From assembly GCA_045538465.1 (NCBI GenBank), contig JAZSRK010000164.1, forward strand, positions 1 through 10,259: a stretch of DNA of 10,259 nt, written 5' to 3'. The notes beneath the pieces were generated by a model. It saw only the letters and a list, made by a program, of their open reading frames with translations, was not told the origin of the DNA and made no database searches. Shown one piece after another: positions 7,081 through 10,259 of this stretch (its first letter is position 1; every line of letters begins with the position of its first letter). A program made the translations under genes and the position numbers. The DNA is from Limiplasma sp045538465. Lineage in GTDB: Bacteria > Bacillota > Clostridia > Christensenellales > Aristaeellaceae.

Positions 7081-7291
7081 GGGGGTGACCTCCTTGGGGG
7101 GTAGAGGGCGTATGCAGAAAGGCTCCCCTAAGGAAGGGGAGCTGGGCTTGAAGGGATGAACACTTGGTTCTCCCTTTGGGAGAGCTGTCAGGCGTAGCCT
7201 GACTGAGCGGGTCTGCGCTCAAACAGAACCCTCTCCGGCTTCGCTACGCTCAGCTACCTCTCCCAACGGGAGAGGCAAGGCCAGAGCTCGC
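7081..7291. repeat. Repeat-filled intergenic region between aldolase and yhhN-like genes
   Basis: Three hairpin units fill this gap: GCTCCCC-TAAGGAA-GGGGAGC (7122-7142); one diverged copy of the window's double-hairpin repeat (7166-7210, with TTCTCCC-TTT-GGGAGAG and GTCAGGC-GTA-GCCTGAC); and a related CCTCTCCC-AAC-GGGAGAGG hairpin (7257-7275). None is followed by a T tract, so no standard terminator for the aldolase gene is visible. No gene is supported here. Confidence 0.8.
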
Positions 7292-8137
7292 TCACGCCTT
7301 CCCCTCGGAGCCAAAGAGCTTCATTTTTTTGATCGTCTCAGCCTTCACAGCTTCCACCTGCAAATTCATCAGATCGGTCATGGCGCATTTCTGCGCCTGC
7401 ACCGCTTCTCGGATGGCTCGTGCCCCGGCAACATTGATATCGGTGAAAATATTCACCTTGGCAATGCCGCAGCGGATGGCGGTACGGAAGTCATCATCGG
7501 AAAGCCCGCTGCCGCCGTGCAGCACCAGCGGGGTCTCCGGGATGGCCTGACGGATGGCAACGATGCGGTCAAAGTCCAGTTTGGGGGTAAAGCGGTAAGC
7601 TCCATGGGCGGTGCCCACGGCAATGGCCAGCGCATCCACGTGGGTCTTATCCACAAACTCCTTGGCCTGTACCGGGTCGGTGTAGAAGGCGGAGGGATCC
7701 TGCGCGTTGTCGTCGTCTGCCTCGCCCACATGCCCCAGCTCTGCTTCCACAGTGGCGCCGAATGCGTGAGCGATCTTGGTCAGCTCGGTCAGCTTGCGCA
7801 CGTTTTCCTCGTAGGGGTCGGTGGAGCAATCGTACATGAGGGAGGTAAAGCCCAGCTTTAAGGCTTCCATGCACTTATCAAAGGTGAGACCGTGGTCGTA
7901 GTGGAGCACAACGGGCACATCGGTGCGCTGGGCCATGAACCGCAGGGCATCGGCAACGCATTCCAAGGGAGAAAAGGGCAGCAGGATCTCAGCCGTGCCC
8001 ACGATGACCGGGGAGCGCAGGGCTTCTGCTGCACCGATGACGCCACGGGCCATTTCGGTGTTGAGGGCGTTGAAGAGACCGACAGCGTAGTGTTCCTGTT
8101 GGGCTTTGGGAAGGATCTGTTGGAAGTTGACTAACAT
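7292..8137 (-). CDS. Class II (zinc-dependent) fructose-bisphosphate-type aldolase
   Basis: This 281-residue TIM-barrel enzyme belongs to the FbaA/GatY/KbaY family, which reversibly cleaves a ketose bisphosphate to dihydroxyacetone phosphate and an aldehyde. Signature sequences are VVLHYDHG (76-83) with catalytic Asp81 and zinc ligand His82, VEAELGHVG (130-138), YTDP (152-155), AVGTAHGAY (173-181) with zinc ligand His178, LHGGSGL (206-212) with zinc ligand His207, and KVNIFTDIN (227-235) for phosphate binding. Most members have HLDH; here it is HYDH. Family sequence alone does not separate fructose-bisphosphate from tagatose-bisphosphate aldolase. The ~280-residue length is shared by both short class II types. 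The ATG at 8137 follows AAAGGAG by 7 nt. The gene stands alone, flanked by repeats on both sides, with no clear promoter in the short upstream gap. Confidence 0.93.
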   Translation of the reverse strand: MLVNFQQILPKAQQEHYAVGLFNALNTEMARGVIGAAEALRSPVIVGTAEILLPFSPLECVADALRFMAQRTDVPVVLHYDHGLTFDKCMEALKLGFTSLMYDCSTDPYEENVRKLTELTKIAHAFGATVEAELGHVGEADDDNAQDPSAFYTDPVQAKEFVDKTHVDALAIAVGTAHGAYRFTPKLDFDRIVAIRQAIPETPLVLHGGSGLSDDDFRTAIRCGIAKVNIFTDINVAGARAIREAVQAQKCAMTDLMNLQVEAVKAETIKKMKLFGSEGKA

Positions 8138-8190
8138 GGGGATGCTCCTTTGTTATGGAAAATTGGGTGTTGGCGAAGGGGGGGCCTCGC

Positions 8191-8575
8191 GGTCGGGTTG
8201 CGCTTGACAGCTCTCCCAGAGGGAGAGCCCGGGTCGTCGAAAAACTCGCCTATGGCGACTTTTTCGACGAGGCTTGCACCGTGTGCCTACTCGCCTACGG
8301 CTCGCCGGGCGGCAAACGGCGATAGGAATCCCTTGCTACGCAAGGGTTCCGAAACCACCGGAAGGGTGAGTAAAACGAACCGAGGCGTGAGGACAGCCTG
8401 AAAGGCTCCGCAGCGCCGAAGCCCAAAGCCGATGTAATCGGATTTGGGCAGCAATACATGCCGCTGGTTTCGGATCACAGTCGGAGGGTTGCGACCCGCC
8501 GACTCCACCCGGGTTTTTCGACAGTCTTGGCTCTCCCTTTGGGAGAGCTGTCAGGCGCAGCCTGACTGAGAGGGT
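8191..8575. repeat. Composite element: structured core between inverted copies of the double-hairpin repeat
   Basis: A repeat copy at 8191-8229 and an oppositely oriented copy at 8529-8575 bracket the core. An inner inverted pair, CCCGGGT (8228-8234) and ACCCGGG (8507-8513), lies inside them. The core holds four strong hairpins: 8234-8270 (11-bp stem with a further 5 bp inside), 8325-8350 (CCCTTGC-TAC-GCAAGGG plus 4 bp), 8421-8449 (GCCCAAA..TTTGGGC enclosing CCGAT-GTA-ATCGG) and 8480-8503 (GTCGG..CCGAC enclosing GGG..CCC). A smaller one is AGCCT-GAA-AGGCT (8395-8407). Open frames of 70-80 codons cross it on both strands, but none has a ribosome binding site or a recognisable domain. It may be a non-autonomous mobile repeat or a structured RNA; I match it to no known RNA family. 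Confidence 0.65.
8529..8575 (+). repeat. Double-hairpin repeat copy
   Basis: GGCTCTCCC-TTT-GGGAGAGC is followed by GTCAGGC-GCA-GCCTGAC and the tail TGAGAGGGT. The sequence is nearly identical, and in the same orientation, to the copy at 8881-8927, so the two directly flank the segment that contains the 5S fragment. Confidence 0.88.
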
Positions 8576-8790
8576 ATGAGTTTGGCGTTGTGTTAGTTAT
8601 GCATATGGCTGAGAATCATTGCAGAATGAGTAGTTGTGCTATGTATACAGGAAAAAAGTATCGCATACCTTCTTCGCGCACTCAATCGGCGCAGAACTCC
8701 CTGCCGGTCGGTCTGCTTGTTTCGCTTGCCGCCTGCGCGTCGCTTTGTGCTACGCACAACAGCCCACAGGGCTGACGCTTCCCTCCGGCG
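8576..8790. other. Intergenic segment with tandem small hairpins, no gene supported
   Basis: The first ~80 nt are AT-rich and featureless. The rest is GC-rich and includes two abutting perfect hairpins, TTGTGC-TAC-GCACAA (8745-8759) and CAGCCC-ACA-GGGCTG (8760-8774), directly before the 5S-like tail. Short open frames crossing this stretch lack ribosome binding sites and run into the flanking repeat, so I do not call them. Confidence 0.55.
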
Positions 8791-8832
8791 TACTTGGCAG
8801 CAGACGGCCCGGGAGAGTAGGTCGCTGCCGCA
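8791..8832 (+). pseudogene. Orphan 3' fragment of a 5S rRNA gene
   Basis: The 42 nt from TACTTGG to GCTGCCGCA match the 3' end of the intact 5S gene at 10133-10174 except at two positions (GGCTGGAG is GGCAGCAG here). No 5' or middle part of 5S is present upstream, so it cannot form the normal 5S terminal helix. The two changed bases create GGCAGC, which is complementary to GCTGCC at the fragment's own 3' end. It is directly followed by a terminator, as at an rRNA operon end. It is a remnant or a piece captured by a repeat, and not a functional 5S. Confidence 0.8.
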
Positions 8833-8840
8833 TCCCCATT

Positions 8841-8870
8841 CCCGATCAGCAAATGCTGGTCGGGCTTTTT
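8841..8870 (+). terminator. Intrinsic terminator after the 5S fragment
   Basis: CCCGATCAGC (8841-8850) pairs with GCTGGTCGGG (8855-8864) across an AAAT loop with one G-T wobble, followed by C and T5 (8866-8870) and a further T-rich stretch. The strand and placement fit a former rRNA-operon terminator. Confidence 0.88.
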
Positions 8871-8880
8871 GTTTGTTCTT

Positions 8881-8927
8881 GGCTCTCCCTTTGGGAGAGC
8901 TGTCAGGCGAAGCCTGACTGAGAGGGT
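8881..8927 (+). repeat. Double-hairpin repeat copy
   Basis: GGCTCTCCC-TTT-GGGAGAGC is followed by GTCAGGC-GAA-GCCTGAC and TGAGAGGGT. It lies 10 nt after the T5 tract of the terminator. It differs from the 8529 copy at one position, in the second loop (GAA versus GCA). Confidence 0.88.
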
Positions 8928-8977
8928 ATAAACAGGATGCTGTGCCTGTCAGATCGGGTCGTTATTACATACTCTTC

Positions 8978-9006
8978 TTGATAGCACCGCCATTTCGGTG
9001 TATGAT
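8978..9006 (+). promoter_or_regulatory. Promoter of the SGNH hydrolase gene
   Basis: TTGATA (8978-8983), a 17-nt spacer and TATGAT (9001-9006) are present. Transcription would begin near 9013, so the first possible starts (GTG at 8998, ATG at 9013) are excluded or leaderless. The ATG at 9055, with its ribosome binding site, is therefore favoured. Confidence 0.78.
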
Positions 9007-9054
9007 GGTAGCATGCAGAACCAAAAGATATACTGCATTAAAGGAATGATCGAA

Positions 9055-9900
9055 ATGGAACAACAGCAACTAAATGAAACAAAGATCGCAGAACCTGCAA
9101 AGACTAACAAAACCCGCCCTAAAATAGTTCTTTGCATGCTTATCGTCGGAATATTGGTACTGTGTGCCATCACCGGTGGAGTGTGTTGGAATGTATCCGG
9201 CAATATGGCAAAGCATCAGGCCGAAGCTGATCGCGTAGCGTATGAAGAAGCTGCTAACCAGCAGATGGACGCCATCCGCGTAGAGCACATGGAGAACTTT
9301 AACTATGCACGTACCAATGCCTACCGTTGGGTGACGGATGCTTGGAACCGCACGCTTGTTGACCTGTATGCGGATGTAGTATTCTACGGCGATTCTCTTA
9401 CCGCTGGTGGCGCTTGGGGCGAGTGGTTCCCCTACTATACATGCATCAACCTGGGCGTTGTAGGCGATACGGTGGATGGGCTTACTAGCCGCATTCAGCA
9501 AGTGGAGATGCTGGAGCCAACCAAATGCTTTTTGCTGATCGGCATCAACGATCTCAACTATGGTACCCCTGTCCATATGACGCTGGGGTATTATGAAACG
9601 CTGCTCCAAAAGCTTGCACAGCTGGAGGAAAGCATGGGCGTTACCATCTATGTGATCAGCGTTTTGCCGGTACGGGAGGGGGAGATGGCCTACGCCACCA
9701 CCAATGCACAGGTGCGGGAATTGAACGTGGGCATTTCTGCAATGGCGGATCGATACGGCATGACCTACATCGATCTGCATTCCCATTTTGCGGATGAAAA
9801 TGGCATGTTGCGCATAGAATATTCCTTCGATGGTCTGCATATCAATGAGCAGGGCTATGCCCTGTGGCAGGAGTTGATCGCTCCTTATGTGGATGAATAA
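9055..9900 (+). CDS. Membrane-anchored SGNH/GDSL-type hydrolase (lipase/acylhydrolase-like)
   Basis: The protein has 281 residues from the ATG at 9055, which follows AAAGGA by 9 nt. A short polar, lysine-containing tail precedes one hydrophobic helix at about 23-44. An alpha-helical linker (~50-80) leads to an extracytoplasmic SGNH domain. The four family blocks are present: YGDSLTAGG (111-119) with nucleophile Ser114; INLGVVGDTVDG (131-142) with Gly137; LLIGINDL (160-167) with Asn165; and FDGLHINEQG (258-267) with Asp259 and His262. The family hydrolyses ester bonds in lipids, acetylated glycans or peptidoglycan. The GIND and D-G-L-H patterns suggest a lysophospholipase/acylhydrolase-like or carbohydrate-esterase-like member, but the substrate is not assignable. 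It is a single gene with its own promoter. Codon use is less C-rich than in the minus-strand genes. Confidence 0.9.
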   Translation: MEQQQLNETKIAEPAKTNKTRPKIVLCMLIVGILVLCAITGGVCWNVSGNMAKHQAEADRVAYEEAANQQMDAIRVEHMENFNYARTNAYRWVTDAWNRTLVDLYADVVFYGDSLTAGGAWGEWFPYYTCINLGVVGDTVDGLTSRIQQVEMLEPTKCFLLIGINDLNYGTPVHMTLGYYETLLQKLAQLEESMGVTIYVISVLPVREGEMAYATTNAQVRELNVGISAMADRYGMTYIDLHSHFADENGMLRIEYSFDGLHINEQGYALWQELIAPYVDE

Positions 9901-9909
9901 AGGATGTGA

Positions 9910-9950
9910 ATTTTCAAAGGAAATGCTACTGTGGCATTTCCTTTGAAAAT
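9910..9950. repeat. Perfect 17-bp inverted repeat after the hydrolase gene
   Basis: Positions 9910-9926 (ATTTTCAAAGGAAATGC) are exactly complementary to 9934-9950, with a 7-nt loop. It begins 10 nt past the stop codon, where a terminator is expected. Neither strand has a following T tract beyond the A/T ends of the stem, so termination is plausible but not proven. Confidence 0.75.
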
Positions 9951-9991
9951 GGATCGTTGGATAAGGAACACATAGAAGAAAAAATTTGTTG

Positions 9992-10020
9992 TTTACATTT
10001 GATTTGAAGTGTGCTATCAT
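9992..10020 (+). promoter_or_regulatory. Promoter of the 5S rRNA / tRNA-Asn unit
   Basis: TTTACA (9992-9997), a 17-nt spacer and TATCAT (10015-10020) are present, with an extended -10 (TGCTATCAT). An A/T-rich stretch at 9979-9990 just upstream could act as an UP-like element. The mature 5S begins about 38 nt after the -10 box. Confidence 0.75.
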
Positions 10021-10057
10021 TCCTATTGCACTAAGGTGCATTTATACAGTTCACCCA

Positions 10058-10175
<118 letters not shown>

Positions 10176-10184
10176 TTCTTATAT

Positions 10185-10259
10185 TCCTCAGTAGCTCAAT
10201 GGCAGAGCGTTCGGCTGTTAACCGAAATGTTGTAGGTTCGAGTCCTACCTGGGGAGCCA
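10185..10259 (+). tRNA. tRNA-Asn (anticodon GUU)
   Basis: The 75-nt cloverleaf is complete. The acceptor TCCTCAG pairs with CTGGGGA (one G-T pair). The D stem is GCTC/GAGC. The anticodon stem TTCGG/CCGAA carries the loop CTGTTAA, giving GUU. The T arm is GTAGG-TTCGAGT-CCTAC. The discriminator is G, and CCA is encoded. It begins 10 nt after the 5S end and is probably cotranscribed with it. The gene ends exactly at the window edge, so more tRNAs may follow. Confidence 0.97.

Noticed and set aside
8204..8232. TTGACA at 8204-8209 as a -35 box
   Set aside because: The expected -10 position is GC-rich (GCCCGG), and the hexamer is part of the repeat.
8287..8508. 73-codon minus-strand open frame (GTG start) inside the composite element
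   Set aside because: No ribosome binding site, and its sequence is largely accounted for by hairpin arms. It may appear in databases as a hypothetical protein because the element is repeated, but I cannot support translation.
8480..8510. tRNA-like 3' end (GGGTTGCGACCC then ACTCCACC)
   Set aside because: There is no T-loop TTCRANY, no CCA, and no matching acceptor, D or anticodon arms upstream.
8150..8580. Known riboswitch or classic ncRNA (cobalamin, T-box, RNase P, 6S, tmRNA)
   Set aside because: I looked for their conserved boxes and found none. The structured core remains unassigned.
8617..8645. Possible promoter before the 5S fragment (TGCTATGTAT)
   Set aside because: The -10 match is weak, and the nearest -35-like sequence (TTGCAG) is spaced only 15 nt away.
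8634..8921. Open frames of 93-95 codons across the 5S fragment
   Set aside because: They translate the 5S tail, the terminator and the repeat copy, so they cannot be real genes.
9070..10041. Long minus-strand open frame opposite the SGNH hydrolase
   Set aside because: It spans the hydrolase, the inverted repeat and the 5S promoter, has no recognisable domain, and the plus-strand protein has all four SGNH blocks.

Overview
The window reads as chromosomal DNA of a gut-type member of the Clostridia, most likely Oscillospiraceae (the Faecalibacterium / Gemmiger / Subdoligranulum neighbourhood). The reasons are the GC-rich genes with strong AAGGAGG ribosome binding sites, the dispersed double-hairpin repeats of the form GGCTCTCCC..GGGAGAGCTGTCAGGC, and the 5S rRNA and tRNA-Asn sequences. 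The placement is inferred from style and remembered resemblance, not from a search.

Layout. 1-147: three tandem 46-bp copies of a double-hairpin repeat. 227-4329 (minus strand): a promoter (4329-4300), then an operon-like run of a membrane-anchored proline-rich protein of unknown function (4202-3432), a single-gene ABC exporter (3384-1618) and a class I mannose-6-phosphate isomerase with an unusual N-terminal extension (1613-402), closed by a strong intrinsic terminator (273-227). 4369-5390 (plus strand): a near-consensus promoter, an N-terminally truncated GNAT acetyltransferase and an AT-richer small secreted protein split by a frameshift at a T7 run, closed by a terminator. 5438-8137 (minus strand): class II aldolase, a YhhN/lysoplasmalogenase-family membrane protein and an AEC-family permease. 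The AEC gene has its own promoter laid over the stop codon of the yhhN-like gene.

8190-8930 is a repeat-dense region without a convincing gene. It holds a composite element of about 385 bp whose structured core is bounded by inverted copies of the repeat (8191-8575), followed by an orphan 3' tail of a 5S rRNA gene (8791-8832) with an attached terminator. Direct repeat copies flank that second block. 8978-9950: a promoter and a membrane-anchored SGNH/GDSL-type hydrolase, ending in a perfect 17-bp inverted repeat. 9992-10259: a stand-alone 5S rRNA gene with its own promoter, followed by tRNA-Asn(GUU), which ends exactly at the window edge.

Functionally the region is mostly housekeeping metabolism (mannose/fructose phosphate interconversion, triose-level aldol cleavage), membrane transport and envelope lipid or ester chemistry. 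No defence system, CRISPR array, prophage or transposase gene is visible. The most unusual parts are the repeat-built region at 8190-8930, the 5S fragment, the T7 frameshift and the N-terminal extension on the isomerase.
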